Of a stretch of DNA of 64,000 nucleotides, positions 35,212 through 43,895 are shown one piece after another. Below the pieces are notes generated by a model. It was not told the DNA's origin. It saw only the letters and a program-made list of their open reading frames with translations, and did not search any database. A program made the position numbers and the translations under genes. Numbering within the stretch: the stretch's first letter is position 1; the number at the start of each line of letters is the position of its first letter. This DNA is from SZAS-103 sp038226665 (GTDB taxonomy: Bacteria > Pseudomonadota > Gammaproteobacteria > Xanthomonadales > Xanthomonadaceae), in NCBI GenBank assembly GCA_038226665.1, contig JBBRQI010000007.1, forward strand, positions 47,232 through 111,231, in the 5' to 3' direction.

Positions 35212-36516
35212 TCACGCCGCGGCCTGCCTGAATTCCGGGGTGCGGGTCAGCATCGACATGCTGAACACGCCCCAGTCGTTGTCGTCTACCCGGTACATCT
35301 GCTTGATGAAATGCCCGTAGCGGCTTTCCGTATCCGCGACGGTGGTTTTCTGCGAATCGTTGAAACTACGCTGGCCGAACAACTGGTCGATCAGCACTGC
35401 GACGTTGCCACCACCTTGGCGCACCACGAGGACGCGCTGGCCCTCGTGCATCACGGTGCGTTCGCCTTCGAGGAACTGCTTGAGATCGACCACTGGCAGC
35501 AAGGTGCCACGCACGTTGGCCACGCCAAGCATCCACGTCTGCGTGCCTGGCACATGGGTAATCTGCGGCATGCGCATGATTTCAACGACTTCGTCGAAAG
35601 CGCTCACCAGGCGGCGACCGCCGAGCCCGAAGCCAACTCCGCGCCAATGTCCAGGGACATCGGTTTCTTCCGGCAAGCCCGGCACGTGCGCCAGGCTCAG
35701 GCTCTGGTATTCGGTCAGTTTCGCGAACGCCGCGATGCGCGGCTCGCGCGGAGGCTTTGGTGCGGGCGCCGTAACGGGTTCGACCAGGGCCTCGGCAGAG
35801 ATCGCTTCAGGTTCCGGCGGGGTTTCAGCACGCGCATGTTTCTGCAACTTGTTGAGCTTGAGCTTGCGATCGGGTTTCCTGCGCTTGTCGGTAGAACCGA
35901 AATCCGCAGTGGGCTGGATATCCGAAGCTGAAGACGCATCAGTCGCGGGCTGGTCGGACGGCGCGGCTGCCATCGCGTCCCACGCGTGCGCACCGGCGTG
36001 GGCAATGTCGTCGCTCGTCATGACTTGCGGATCGTGGATCTGGATCGATTCGATCGGCGTGGCCGAAGGCATCACCACCGGTTCGTCCAGCAGTGTTTCG
36101 GCGAGCGCGGCCGAGACATCCCCGAATTCGGATTCCTGCTGCCACGGCTCTGGCCGGGGCTCATCTTGCCGGGGCTCATCTTGCTGCGGCTCATCTTGCT
36201 GCGGCTCATCTTGCTGCGGCTCATCTTGCTGCGGCTCATGTTGCTGCGGCTCATCTCGCTGCGGCTCATCTTGCTGCGGCTCATCTCGCTGCGGCTCATG
36301 CGACGCATGCACTGTTTTTATATCGCCAGCATCCGTGGCAAATCCGTCTGTCGCTTCCATGTAAGCTGGCACCTGCGAAGCCAACGCCTCCGTTGTATCG
36401 CCTTCCAGGGGAAACTGCTCGCCAGCACGATCCTGGACGTCCTGCGCGACCGGTTCGCCCGGCTTGATGAGCTTGACCGGACCGGCCTTCTTGTTCTTGT
36501 TGCGACGTTTGGACAT
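35212..36516 (-). CDS. pilI: CheW-like adaptor PilI with long repeat-bearing N-terminal extension
   Basis: The 434-residue product ends in a CheW domain (about residues 270-430) with GHWRGVGFGLGGRRLVSAFD, THVPGTQTWMLGVANVRG, LPVVDLKQFL and VAVLIDQLFGQRSF. The first 260 residues are disordered-looking: a basic MSKRRNKNKKAG start, an acidic linker and about eleven copies of the pentapeptide DEPQQ. Canonical PilI is about 180 residues, so the extension more than doubles it. The ATG at 36516 lies 5 bases after the pilH stop. PilI couples PilJ to ChpA. Confidence 0.92.
   Translation of the reverse strand: MSKRRNKNKKAGPVKLIKPGEPVAQDVQDRAGEQFPLEGDTTEALASQVPAYMEATDGFATDAGDIKTVHASHEPQRDEPQQDEPQRDEPQQHEPQQDEPQQDEPQQDEPQQDEPRQDEPRPEPWQQESEFGDVSAALAETLLDEPVVMPSATPIESIQIHDPQVMTSDDIAHAGAHAWDAMAAAPSDQPATDASSASDIQPTADFGSTDKRRKPDRKLKLNKLQKHARAETPPEPEAISAEALVEPVTAPAPKPPREPRIAAFAKLTEYQSLSLAHVPGLPEETDVPGHWRGVGFGLGGRRLVSAFDEVVEIMRMPQITHVPGTQTWMLGVANVRGTLLPVVDLKQFLEGERTVMHEGQRVLVVRQGGGNVAVLIDQLFGQRSFNDSQKTTVADTESRYGHFIKQMYRVDDNDWGVFSMSMLTRTPEFRQAAA
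36136..36300. repeat. Eleven 15-base tandem repeats inside pilI
   Basis: The plus-strand unit is CTCATCTTGCTGCGG with single-base variants (CTCATCTCGCTGCGG, CTCATGTTGCTGCGG, CTCATCTTGCCGGGG). On the coding strand it gives HEPQR, DEPQQ, DEPQR, DEPQQ, HEPQQ, four more DEPQQ, DEPRQ and DEPRP. It is a microsatellite-like array that keeps frame on expansion or contraction. Confidence 0.93.
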
Positions 36517-36521
36517 AGAGG

Positions 36522-36890
36522 TCAGCTGATCCCAAGCAGACTGTTGATGCGGCCAATCAGATCGGCCTCGCTGGGTGGCTTGACCATGTAGTCCTTCGCC
36601 CCCTGTCGCATTCCCCACACCCGATCCGTTTCCATCGCTTTGGTGCTGACGATGATCACCGGGATCGCACTGGTCTTCGGGTCGCGGCTGAGCGCGCGTG
36701 TCGCCTGGAAACCATTCATGCCTGGCAGGATCACGTCCATCAGCACAAGTTCCGGCAGTTCGCGTCGCACCAGTTCGACCCCTTCTTCGGCACTTCCCGC
36801 ACTGATGACTTGATGACCGTGGCGACGCAGCATCTCGGTGAATACCGCCTTGTCGGTCAACGAGTCCTCAATGATTGCAATGCGGGCCAT
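36522..36890 (-). CDS. pilH: Type IV pilus response regulator PilH
   Basis: The 122-residue stand-alone receiver has the acidic pair in IIEDS, the phosphoacceptor aspartate in LVLMDVILPGMNGFQATR, the Thr/Ser switch in IIVSTKAMETDR and the Lys in DYMVKPPSE. The KAMETDRVWGMRQGA segment is PilH-like. The ATG at 36890 begins MARIAIIED; an upstream in-frame ATG at 36908 would add six residues. In Pseudomonas, PilH affects pilus retraction and cAMP signalling. It lies 132 bases after pilG. Confidence 0.93.
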   Translation of the reverse strand: MARIAIIEDSLTDKAVFTEMLRRHGHQVISAGSAEEGVELVRRELPELVLMDVILPGMNGFQATRALSRDPKTSAIPVIIVSTKAMETDRVWGMRQGAKDYMVKPPSEADLIGRINSLLGIS

Positions 36891-37022
36891 GCTAAATCCC
36901 CTGAACAACTCGATCTGTGATGGCGTGCGCCGATTGCCAGTGCGGGCCAGTCCTTCATTACGTATGCGAACAACTTCCTGCAGGCAGTTTTCAGTCCGGG
37001 AGTGCGGATAGGTCGAGAGAGG

Positions 37023-37424
37023 TCAGCCCTTTGGTACGTGGGTGCGAATCGCTGAAAGCAGCTCTTCGCGGGTGAATGGCTTGGTGAGGTACTGCTCGGA
37101 GCCGACGATGCGGCCGCGCGCCTTGTCGAACAGGCCGTCCTTGGAAGACAGCATGATCACCGGCGTGGTTCGGAACATCTGGTGGTTCTTGATCAATGCG
37201 CAGGTCTGATAGCCATCCAGCCGCGGCATCATGATGTCGACGAAGATGATCTGCGGCTGGTGGTCAGCGATCTTGGCGAGCGCCTCGTAGCCATCGGTCG
37301 CGGTGACCACGTCATAGCCTTCCCTCTTGAGCAGGCTTTCCGCAGTGCGTCGGATGGTCTTCGAGTCATCGATGACCATCACCTTGAGCCCGGTTGCCGG
37401 GCCGGCCTTCTTTACATCATCCAT
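37023..37424 (-). CDS. pilG: Type IV pilus response regulator PilG
   Basis: The 133-residue stand-alone receiver has VMVIDDSKTIRRTAESLL, the phosphoacceptor aspartate in IIFVDIMMPRLDGYQTCALI, VIMLSSKDGLFD and QYLTKPFTREELL, all typical of PilG. PilG is a phosphotransfer output of ChpA that promotes pilus extension and cAMP production in Pseudomonas. It is the first gene of the Chp operon and has a sigma-70-like promoter upstream. Confidence 0.95.
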   Translation of the reverse strand: MDDVKKAGPATGLKVMVIDDSKTIRRTAESLLKREGYDVVTATDGYEALAKIADHQPQIIFVDIMMPRLDGYQTCALIKNHQMFRTTPVIMLSSKDGLFDKARGRIVGSEQYLTKPFTREELLSAIRTHVPKG

Positions 37425-37487
37425 CGACGATCCCCTGTCGCTGCCGGGTTCATGCGTCTCACCATTCCATAGTTGCAGCGCGAGCCC

Positions 37488-37518
37488 CTTATATCTCAGC
37501 AGGCCGCGATACTGTCAA
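37488..37518 (-). promoter_or_regulatory. Sigma-70-like promoter for the pilG-chpC operon
   Basis: On the minus strand there is a perfect -35 TTGACA (plus-strand TGTCAA at 37513-37518) and, 18-19 bases on, ATATAAG containing a TATAAG -10 (37488-37493). The spacing is slightly long. The start site would fall near 37481, about 57 bases before the pilG ATG. Confidence 0.62.
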
Positions 37519-37600
37519 GCGCTATCAATGCATTGCATGGCATTCCGCACGTTTTTCCGAACCTGCCTGCTACCATCGCGCCTCTCAGGAGGATACACCG

Positions 37601-38575
37601 ATGCCGCCCCGCCGGACGCTGGATGTCGCCGTGGTGATGGACCCGATCGCGGCCATCCGTATCGCCAAAGACTCAACTTTCGCCATGCTGCTCGAAGCGC
37701 AGCAACGCGGCCATCGCCTGCATTACGTGCGTCCGGGCGGGCTCGGACTACGCAATGGCAGGACCATCGCGGCATGCGCACCGTTGAAGGTCAACGACGA
37801 CCAGGCCGATTGGTTCGCCCTCGGCGCGTTCGCGGAATGCGCGCTTGGCGCAATGGACGTGGTGCTGATGCGCACCGACCCGCCGGTCGACGAAAACTAC
37901 CTGCACGACACCCAGATCCTCTCGCTCGCGCAGCGCGAGGGCGCGTTGATCGTCAACGACCCGCAGGGTTTGCGCGACCTCAACGAGAAACTCGGCGCCT
38001 TCCTGTTTCCCGAATGCTGCCCGCCGACCTTGGTTTCACGCGACATGCCCGCGCTGCGCGCGTTCGTCGCCGAACACCGCGATTGCGTGCTCAAGCCGCT
38101 CGACGGCATGGGCGGGCGCTCGATCTTTCGCGTCCGCGCAGGCGAGGACAACATCAACGTGATCCTCGAAACGCTGACTGCCAACGGCCACGCATCGGCG
38201 CTTGCGCAACGATACCTGCCGGAAATCGTCGATGGCGACAAGCGCATCCTGCTGGTCGATGGCGAGCCGGTACCGTATTGCCTCGCGCGGATTCCGCAGG
38301 GCGGCGAATTCCGCGGCAACCTCGCCGTCGGCGGTCGCGGAGAAGGACGCCCGCTCAGCGACCGCGACCGCTGGATCGCAACGCAGGTCGGCCCCGAACT
38401 CAAGCGCCGCGGCATGATCTTCGTCGGCCTGGATGTGATCGGCGACTGGCTGACCGAAGTCAACGTCACCAGTCCGACCTGCATCCGCGAACTCGACAAG
38501 CAGTTCGGCCTGAACATCGCCGGCTTGCTGTTCGACAGCATCGAAGCACGTTGCCTGGAAGCGCGCCACGCGTGA
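37601..38575 (+). CDS. gshB: Glutathione synthetase
   Basis: GshB joins gamma-glutamylcysteine and glycine with ATP. The 324-residue product is an ATP-grasp enzyme with AVVMDPIAAIRIAKDSTFAM, VLMRTDPPVDENYLHDT, VNDPQGLRDLNEKL, LKPLDGMGGRSIFRV, GDKRILLVDGEPVPYCLAR, GGEFRGNLAVGGRGE and DVIGDWLTEVNVTSPTCIRE. The ATG at 37601 lies 8 bases after a perfect AGGAGG (37587-37592). It overlaps tonB by GTGA. It is divergent from pilG, the same neighbourhood as in Xanthomonas. Confidence 0.96.
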   Translation: MPPRRTLDVAVVMDPIAAIRIAKDSTFAMLLEAQQRGHRLHYVRPGGLGLRNGRTIAACAPLKVNDDQADWFALGAFAECALGAMDVVLMRTDPPVDENYLHDTQILSLAQREGALIVNDPQGLRDLNEKLGAFLFPECCPPTLVSRDMPALRAFVAEHRDCVLKPLDGMGGRSIFRVRAGEDNINVILETLTANGHASALAQRYLPEIVDGDKRILLVDGEPVPYCLARIPQGGEFRGNLAVGGRGEGRPLSDRDRWIATQVGPELKRRGMIFVGLDVIGDWLTEVNVTSPTCIRELDKQFGLNIAGLLFDSIEARCLEARHA

Positions 38576-39456
38576 GCGCGACGGCAGTCCATTTGCCTCC
38601 CCAGCGTCGCATCGGCCCGGCTGACCGCCTGATCGCAACGCTCGCATTGTCGCTGCTCGTGCACGGCATCATCGTGCTCGGCGTCGGATTCAGTCGCGAG
38701 GACGCCGCACCCGTGGTGCCGACGCTCGATGTGATCCTGACCCAGACCCGCACCGCGCAAGCGCCGAAGCAAGCCGACTTCCTCGCCCAGGCCAACCAGC
38801 AAGGCGGCGGCGACAAGGACTTCGCGCAGCGCCCCGGCGAACCGCAACTCGCGAACGTGCCCAAGCCAGATCCAGGCATCGCGCCCAAACCGCTGGATGC
38901 GCAGGCACCACCGCCGCAGCCCGATGCCGTGCAGCGCTTGCTGACGACCACAAGCGCCACGCGCAATGTCGCGCCGCCGCAGGAAGCGCAGCCGGTCAGT
39001 CAACTGCCGCTGCCGGTTGGCCGCGACCTCACCGAACAAAGCATGGAAGAGGCGCGGCTCACCGCCGAACTCCAGCGCACCCAGCAACTCTATGCCAAGC
39101 GCCCGAAGAAAAAATTCGTCAGTGCGAGCACGCAGGAATACGAATACGCCGCATACATGCGCGCGTATGTCGCACGGCTCGAGCGTGTCGGCACCTTGAA
39201 TTTCCCCGACGAGGCACGCCGCCGCAACCTGTCGGGGTCGGTCGTGCTGACCGTCGAGATCCGTCGCGACGGCAGCGTCGCAAGCACCGACATCATCCAG
39301 TCCAGCGGCATCCCGGTGCTCGACCAGGCAGCGGTGCAGACGGTGCGCCTCGCGGTGCCGTTCCCCGAGTTGCCGCACACGAAGGACGACCCGGACATCC
39401 TCAACATCACGCGGACGTTCCGGTTCCTGCCTGGTGGGACCGTGGTCAACGAGTAA
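38572..39456 (+). CDS. tonB: Energy-transducing TonB protein
   Basis: The 294-residue product starts at GTG 38572, overlapping the gshB stop (GTGA). It has a transmembrane anchor with the TonB-type SLLVHGIIVLGVGF, a Pro/Ala/Gln-rich periplasmic linker (about 60-150), a charged stretch ending KRPKKKF, and a C-terminal TonB domain (YAAYMRAYVARLERVGTLNF, SGSVVLTVEIRRDGSV, IIQSSGIPVLDQAAVQTVRL and TRTFRFLPGG). It passes proton-motive energy to outer-membrane transporters. No exbB/exbD lie beside it. Only 15 bases separate its stop from the convergent pyrB stop. Confidence 0.93.
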   Translation: MSATAVHLPPQRRIGPADRLIATLALSLLVHGIIVLGVGFSREDAAPVVPTLDVILTQTRTAQAPKQADFLAQANQQGGGDKDFAQRPGEPQLANVPKPDPGIAPKPLDAQAPPPQPDAVQRLLTTTSATRNVAPPQEAQPVSQLPLPVGRDLTEQSMEEARLTAELQRTQQLYAKRPKKKFVSASTQEYEYAAYMRAYVARLERVGTLNFPDEARRRNLSGSVVLTVEIRRDGSVASTDIIQSSGIPVLDQAAVQTVRLAVPFPELPHTKDDPDILNITRTFRFLPGGTVVNE

Positions 39457-39471
39457 TGCCGCTTGTGCAAG

Positions 39472-40437
39472 CTATGCCCGCAACAACTCCAGCATCACCG
39501 CCATCCGCACCGCTACGCCGTTCGACACCTGCGCAAGGATCAGCGATTGCGCGCCATCGGCGACTTCGTCGCTGATCTCGACGCCGCGGTTCATCGGTCC
39601 TGGATGCAATACGACGGCATCGGGTTTCGCGCGCGCGAGGCGCTGGACGTCGAGGCCATAGTCGCGGAAGTATTCTTCCAGCGATGGCACCAGGCCTTCT
39701 TCCATGCGCTCGCGCTGCAGGCGCAGCATCATCGCCGCATCGACGCCATCGAGCATCGCATCGAGGTCGTGGCCGACGACGCAGCCGTGCAATTCGTGCG
39801 CATCCGGCAGCAGCAACCGTGGTGCGCAGACGCGGATTTCGCCGCATCCAAGCGTGCGCAACGCAGCGAGATCCGAACGCGCGACGCGCGAATGCCGCAC
39901 ATCGCCAACAATCATCACCGTGAGCTTCGAGAAATCGGCGCCCTTGGCCTGGCGCAGCGTCAGCATGTCGAGCAAGCCCTGCGTCGGGTGTTGATGGCGA
40001 CCATCGCCCGCGTTGATCAGCGCGGTGCGCGGATCGGCCTGGGTCGCAAGTATTGCGACCGCGTCATTGTCGCGCGAGCGCACGACGAAGCAGTCCACGC
40101 CCATCGCTTCGAGGTTGCGCAGCGTGTCGCGTGCGGTTTCGCCCTTGCTGGTCGATGACATGGACGCGTTTAAATTCAGTACGTCCGCACCGAGCCGCGT
40201 CGCCGCGAGCTGGAACGAACTTCGCGTACGCGTGGACGGCTCGAAGAACAAGGTGCATATGCTGCGTCCCGCGAGTCGCGCACGCAACGCCGTGCCGCCC
40301 AAGGCATCGGCACGCAAGCGTTCGGCAGACTCGAGCAGGCGTTCGAGCGCGGCGCGTGGCAAACCTTCCAGCGTCAGCAGATGGCGCAGCGTTCCATCGG
40401 TGCGGAGTTGCGGATCGGGGGTGGCGAGTGAAGTCAT
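39472..40437 (-). CDS. pyrB: Aspartate carbamoyltransferase catalytic subunit
   Basis: PyrB makes carbamoyl-aspartate in pyrimidine synthesis. The 321-residue product has the carbamoyl-phosphate site FFEPSTRTRSSFQLA, SSTSKGETARDT, HQHPTQGLLDM, VMIVGDVRHSRVARSD and LHPGPMNRGVEI. The ATG at 40437 overlaps the ruvX stop (ATGA). No pyrI or pyrC follows in the window. It is the third gene of yqgE-ruvX-pyrB, an arrangement common in pseudomonads and xanthomonads. Confidence 0.96.
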   Translation of the reverse strand: MTSLATPDPQLRTDGTLRHLLTLEGLPRAALERLLESAERLRADALGGTALRARLAGRSICTLFFEPSTRTRSSFQLAATRLGADVLNLNASMSSTSKGETARDTLRNLEAMGVDCFVVRSRDNDAVAILATQADPRTALINAGDGRHQHPTQGLLDMLTLRQAKGADFSKLTVMIVGDVRHSRVARSDLAALRTLGCGEIRVCAPRLLLPDAHELHGCVVGHDLDAMLDGVDAAMMLRLQRERMEEGLVPSLEEYFRDYGLDVQRLARAKPDAVVLHPGPMNRGVEISDEVADGAQSLILAQVSNGVAVRMAVMLELLRA

Positions 40438-40991
40438 GTTGCTGGCGATGATTTGGAAATGGATTGATTTGTGCTTTGCGCTTCGGCTGCAGTCGCCTCG
40501 GTCACATCGGGGTCGGTCACGTCTGCAGCGACGCGATCAGCGTCCCCGGGCGCACCAAGCCAGCGCTCAAGGATAATCGCCGCGGCGACTGCATCGAGGT
40601 TGCGCGCGCCACTGCGCTTGCGCGCGCCGGCCGCGCGGCCTTCCGCGAAGCGCGCTGCGGCATCGATCGAGCTCATGCGCTCATCGACCAGCCAGACCGC
40701 GATCGGATAGCGCATCGCGGCAGCGCGCGCGAAGCGCAACGCGCGCTGGCGCGACGGTTGGGTGACATCGGATTGCCGGCCGTCTTCGCCCGGCGTGCGC
40801 GGATCGCCAACCACCAGCGCATCCGGCCGCCATTCGCGCACCAGCTTGTCGATCGCCGGCCAGTCGGCAACTTCGTCGCGCATGTCCACGACGGCGAGAT
40901 CGCGCGCCGTCCCCGAAAAACCGTTTCCAACCGCGACTCCGGTACGCTTGGCGCCGACATCGAACCCGAGCGCGGTTGCGACCGTGGTCAT
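40434..40991 (-). CDS. ruvX: Putative Holliday-junction resolvase RuvX (YqgF)
   Basis: The 185-residue RNase H-fold protein has GFDVGAKRTGVAVGN with the first catalytic Asp, ALVVGDPRT, WLVDERMSSIDAAARF and NLDAVAAAIILERWL with the last Asp. A polar C-terminal tail of about 35 residues exceeds the usual 140-residue length. The family acts in 16S rRNA 5'-end processing and possibly junction resolution. The ATG at 40991 overlaps the yqgE stop (ATGA). Confidence 0.93.
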   Translation of the reverse strand: MTTVATALGFDVGAKRTGVAVGNGFSGTARDLAVVDMRDEVADWPAIDKLVREWRPDALVVGDPRTPGEDGRQSDVTQPSRQRALRFARAAAMRYPIAVWLVDERMSSIDAAARFAEGRAAGARKRSGARNLDAVAAAIILERWLGAPGDADRVAADVTDPDVTEATAAEAQSTNQSISKSSPAT

Positions 40992-41566
40992 GCGTGGCCG
41001 ACGTAGCCGGCAAACTGGCCGACGAGGTCGATGCCGAGGCGGCGCGCGGCGGCTTGCCAGCGTTGCTCGATCGGCGTATCGAACACGATCGCCGCGTCGG
41101 CGGGCACCGTGAGCCACGCGTTGTCGGCGAGTTCCTGTTCGAGCTGGCCCGCGCCCCAGCTTGCGTATCCAAGGGTAACAAGGTGCCTGTGCGGACCTTC
41201 GCCGCGCGCCATCGCAGCGAGGATGTCGCGCGACGTGGTGACCGCCAGCCCAGGGGCGACACGCATCGTCGACGGCCATGCATCGCCGCCATCGTGCAGG
41301 ACGAAACCGCGATCCGGCAGCAGCGGGCCGCCGAGCATGACCGTGTCGTCGGCGATTGCGGCCAGTTCGGTCGCGAGATCCATCTGCTCGAGCACTTCGC
41401 CGAGCCGGTAATCCGACGGCCGGTTGATCAGCAAGCCCATCGCGCCGTGCTCGTTGTGCTCGCACAACAGCGTGACGCCGCGCGCGAAATGCGGATCGTC
41501 CATCGCCGGCACGGCGATCAGGAAGTGGTTGCCGAGGAATGCACTGGCGGAGTACGGGCTTGGCAT
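40988..41566 (-). CDS. yqgE: YqgE/AlgH family protein
   Basis: The 192-residue product is a complete UPF0301/AlgH protein: GNHFLIAVPAMDDPHFARGV, HNEHGAMGLLINRPSD, VMLGGPLLPDRGFVLHD and HLVTLGYASWGAGQLEQELA, with NAWLTVPADAAIVFDTP. The function is not established. It is the first gene of the yqgE-ruvX-pyrB series and starts at ATG 41566. Confidence 0.94.
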   Translation of the reverse strand: MPSPYSASAFLGNHFLIAVPAMDDPHFARGVTLLCEHNEHGAMGLLINRPSDYRLGEVLEQMDLATELAAIADDTVMLGGPLLPDRGFVLHDGGDAWPSTMRVAPGLAVTTSRDILAAMARGEGPHRHLVTLGYASWGAGQLEQELADNAWLTVPADAAIVFDTPIEQRWQAAARRLGIDLVGQFAGYVGHA

Positions 41567-41698
41567 GGGCGCATTCTAACGCGTCGCTGCTGCCTGCCCA
41601 GCGGCCGCGCTTCCGCAATGCGCCGATGGCGAACGGTCGCTGTTCTGCCTATTCTGGAGGCTGGGATACAGGCGCAGACCTGCAGGGAGTCAGCGGCC

Positions 41699-42460
41699 AT
41701 GTTCGGAGGCATTCGCGCGCGCACCGGTAGCGCCCTCGCGCGCTATCTGTCCAAGGCAGTCGATCGAGGCCGCAATCCATCGACATCGATGCCGGCGCAA
41801 CTCGCAACCACCATCCGCAAGGGCGATGTGCTGCTGGTGGACGGCAACAGCCGCTTTTCGGTTGCGATCCGCTACCTGACCCAATCCACCTGGTCGCACG
41901 CGGCGCTGTGCGTCGGCGAGCAAGCCGACGATGCCGAGCCGCAAGTGCTCGAAGCCGACGTCATCAAGGGCGTGCAGGTCGTGCCGCTCACGAAATACGC
42001 CGAATTCCATACCCGCATCTGCCGCCCGGTCGGGCTCGACGCCGCCGAAATCGAGGCGGTCCTTGCCTTCGCGTTGCAGCAACTGGGCCACCAGTACGAC
42101 ATGAAGAACGTCGTCGACCTGATGCGTTACCTGATCCGCACGCCACCGCTGCCGGATCGGCTCAAGCGCCGCGCACTCGCGCTGGGCAGCGGCGATCCCA
42201 CGCGAGCGATTTGTTCGAGCCTCATTGCCCAGGCCTACCAGTCCGTGCACTACCCGATCCTGCCGCAGATCGTGCTCGATGACGACACCTCGTCTGTGCA
42301 GCGCAAGCGCCGTGAATTGCTGCAAATCCGCCACCACAGCCTGTTTGCGCCGCGCGATTTCGACGTGTCGCCGTATTTCCGCATCGTCAAACCGACCATT
42401 GAAACCGGTTTCGATCCGCACCAGGTCGCGTGGGCGATGGGCAAGGACGTGCCGGTCTGA
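41699..42460 (+). CDS. YiiX-like permuted papain-fold hydrolase
   Basis: The 253-residue protein resembles the YiiX/permuted NlpC-P60 group. IRKGDVLLVDGNSRFSVAIR and TQSTWSHAALCVG contain the conserved His after a KGD strand; the conserved Cys follows in TRAICSSLIAQAYQ. There is no signal peptide, so it is probably cytoplasmic or peripheral. Related proteins act on amide or acyl bonds of peptides or lipids; the substrate here is unknown. It starts at ATG 41699. It stands alone, 101 bases before the cNMP gene. Confidence 0.8.
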   Translation: MFGGIRARTGSALARYLSKAVDRGRNPSTSMPAQLATTIRKGDVLLVDGNSRFSVAIRYLTQSTWSHAALCVGEQADDAEPQVLEADVIKGVQVVPLTKYAEFHTRICRPVGLDAAEIEAVLAFALQQLGHQYDMKNVVDLMRYLIRTPPLPDRLKRRALALGSGDPTRAICSSLIAQAYQSVHYPILPQIVLDDDTSSVQRKRRELLQIRHHSLFAPRDFDVSPYFRIVKPTIETGFDPHQVAWAMGKDVPV

Positions 42461-42561
42461 AGGTTCCGTTTGGCGATTCCCGGAAAGGATGGCAAGTCAC
42501 GCATCCATGAACGCGGCGCCCGCCCGCGTTAGGATGCCTCGCAGCTCATGGAGAACGGCTC

Positions 42562-43389
42562 GTGGATGACACCTCGCTGTTGCGTTCGATTCCCCTGTTC
42601 GAGGGTCTCGAGGAAGACGACCTGGTCGCGCTCGCGGCCGCACTGCAACCTCGCACTTTCCGCGCGGGCACGACGATCTTCGCGCAGGGCGATATCGGCA
42701 GTGCGATGTACATCGTGCAGAGCGGCGACGTGAACATCCACCTGCCCGGCGAGAAGTCGCAGCGCATCTCGCTCAAGGACATCGCGCGTGGCGAGTATTT
42801 CGGCGAATTGTCGCTGTTCGACGACCTGCCGCGCAGCGCGAGCGCGCTCGCGACCAGCAACGCTGTGCTGCTCGAATTGCAGCGCGAAACGCTCGAAACC
42901 TACCTGGACCGCCGTCCGCGCGCGGCGATGGCGATCCTGCGCACGATGGGCGAGCGCCTGCGCGAAACCAACACGATGCTGTCGGCGCGCGCGGCGAAAA
43001 ACGTCGATGCCGAGTTCGAGCAGAACCTGTCGTGGAGCGATCGCCTTGCCGATGCCGTCGCCGAACTCAACGGCAGCTGGAAGTTCATCGTCTTCCTCCT
43101 CGTGATGACGGCCGGCTGGTGCGTGGTGAACACCGCGATCATCATGAAACATCCGCTCGACCCGTATCCGTACGCGTTCTTCAACCTCGCACTGGCAGTT
43201 CTGGTGGGCCTGCAGGGCCCGCTGATCGTGATGAGCCAGAACCGCCAGTCGCTCAAGGATCGAGCACGCGCCGAAACGGATTTCAAGGTCAACCTGAAGA
43301 ACGAGGTGGGCATCGAAACCCTGATCCGTGAACTCAGCGAATTTCGTGCGGAGCTCAACGAAAAGATCGGCAAGATCGATCGCGCTTGA
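42562..43389 (+). CDS. Cyclic-nucleotide-binding domain fused to DUF1003 membrane domain
   Basis: The 275-residue product has a cNMP-binding beta-roll (about residues 8-125): FAQGDIGSAMYIVQSGDVNI, then GEYFGELSLFDDLPRSASA, which is the phosphate-binding cassette with the usual Glu and Arg. It is followed by a DUF1003 domain with two transmembrane helices (about 172-195 and 208-230) and the signature SQNRQSLKDRARAETDFKVN. This suggests a membrane protein gated by cAMP or c-di-GMP; the effect is unknown. GTG 42562 follows a GGAG site. The ferritin-like gene lies 50 bases downstream. Confidence 0.87.
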   Translation: MDDTSLLRSIPLFEGLEEDDLVALAAALQPRTFRAGTTIFAQGDIGSAMYIVQSGDVNIHLPGEKSQRISLKDIARGEYFGELSLFDDLPRSASALATSNAVLLELQRETLETYLDRRPRAAMAILRTMGERLRETNTMLSARAAKNVDAEFEQNLSWSDRLADAVAELNGSWKFIVFLLVMTAGWCVVNTAIIMKHPLDPYPYAFFNLALAVLVGLQGPLIVMSQNRQSLKDRARAETDFKVNLKNEVGIETLIRELSEFRAELNEKIGKIDRA

Positions 43390-43439
43390 CCTGTTCATTA
43401 CGCACGCCACTCCATCCACGTCCACATTCCGGAGCATCC

Positions 43440-43864
43440 ATGAGCAAACCGTCCCCATCATCAAGCAATTGAATCTGCTGCTTGAGATCGAACTGTCCGG
43501 CGTTGCGCGCTACCTGCATTACAGCTTCATGATCATGGGCCCGACGCGCATCCCGATCACCAAGTGGTTTCGCGACCAGGCCACCGAAGCGATGGATCAC
43601 GGCGTGATTATGGGCGAGAAGATCACCGCCTACGGCGGCCATCCGAGCGTGCGCGTGCGCCAGGTGCCCGAAAGCGACCAGCACGACATGAAGACGATCC
43701 TCAACGAAAGCCTGGCCTTCGAGCGCGAAGCGCTGGCCGAATACCACAACCTGCTCAAGCTCGCGAAAGACGATGTGGCGCTGGAGGAAATGGCGCGTCA
43801 GCAGATCGTCAGCGAAACCGCGCACATCGAGGAAGTGGAGAAGATGCTGCGCGGGATGCGATAG
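43440..43864 (+). CDS. Ferritin-like (bacterioferritin-type) protein with apparent one-base frameshift near the start
   Basis: The body is a four-helix ferritin-like domain: IIKQLNLLLEIELSGVARYL, TEAMDHGVIMGEKI, FEREALAEYHNLLKL and QQIVSETAHIEEVEKM, with Glu and His residues arranged as a di-iron site. The only ATG with a ribosome site (GGAG, 6 bases upstream) is at 43440, but it reads MSKPSPSSSN then stops. Adding one C to the CCCC at 43453-43456 would give MSKPSPIIKQLNLLL, joining the body frame. Without that, the body frame has no ATG, GTG or TTG between the cNMP gene and a TTG at 43469. This is either a sequencing error in a homopolymer or a real frameshift. Confidence 0.8.
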
Positions 43865-43895
43865 CCGGCAGCTCCAACAGTTTCCGCACCATGCC

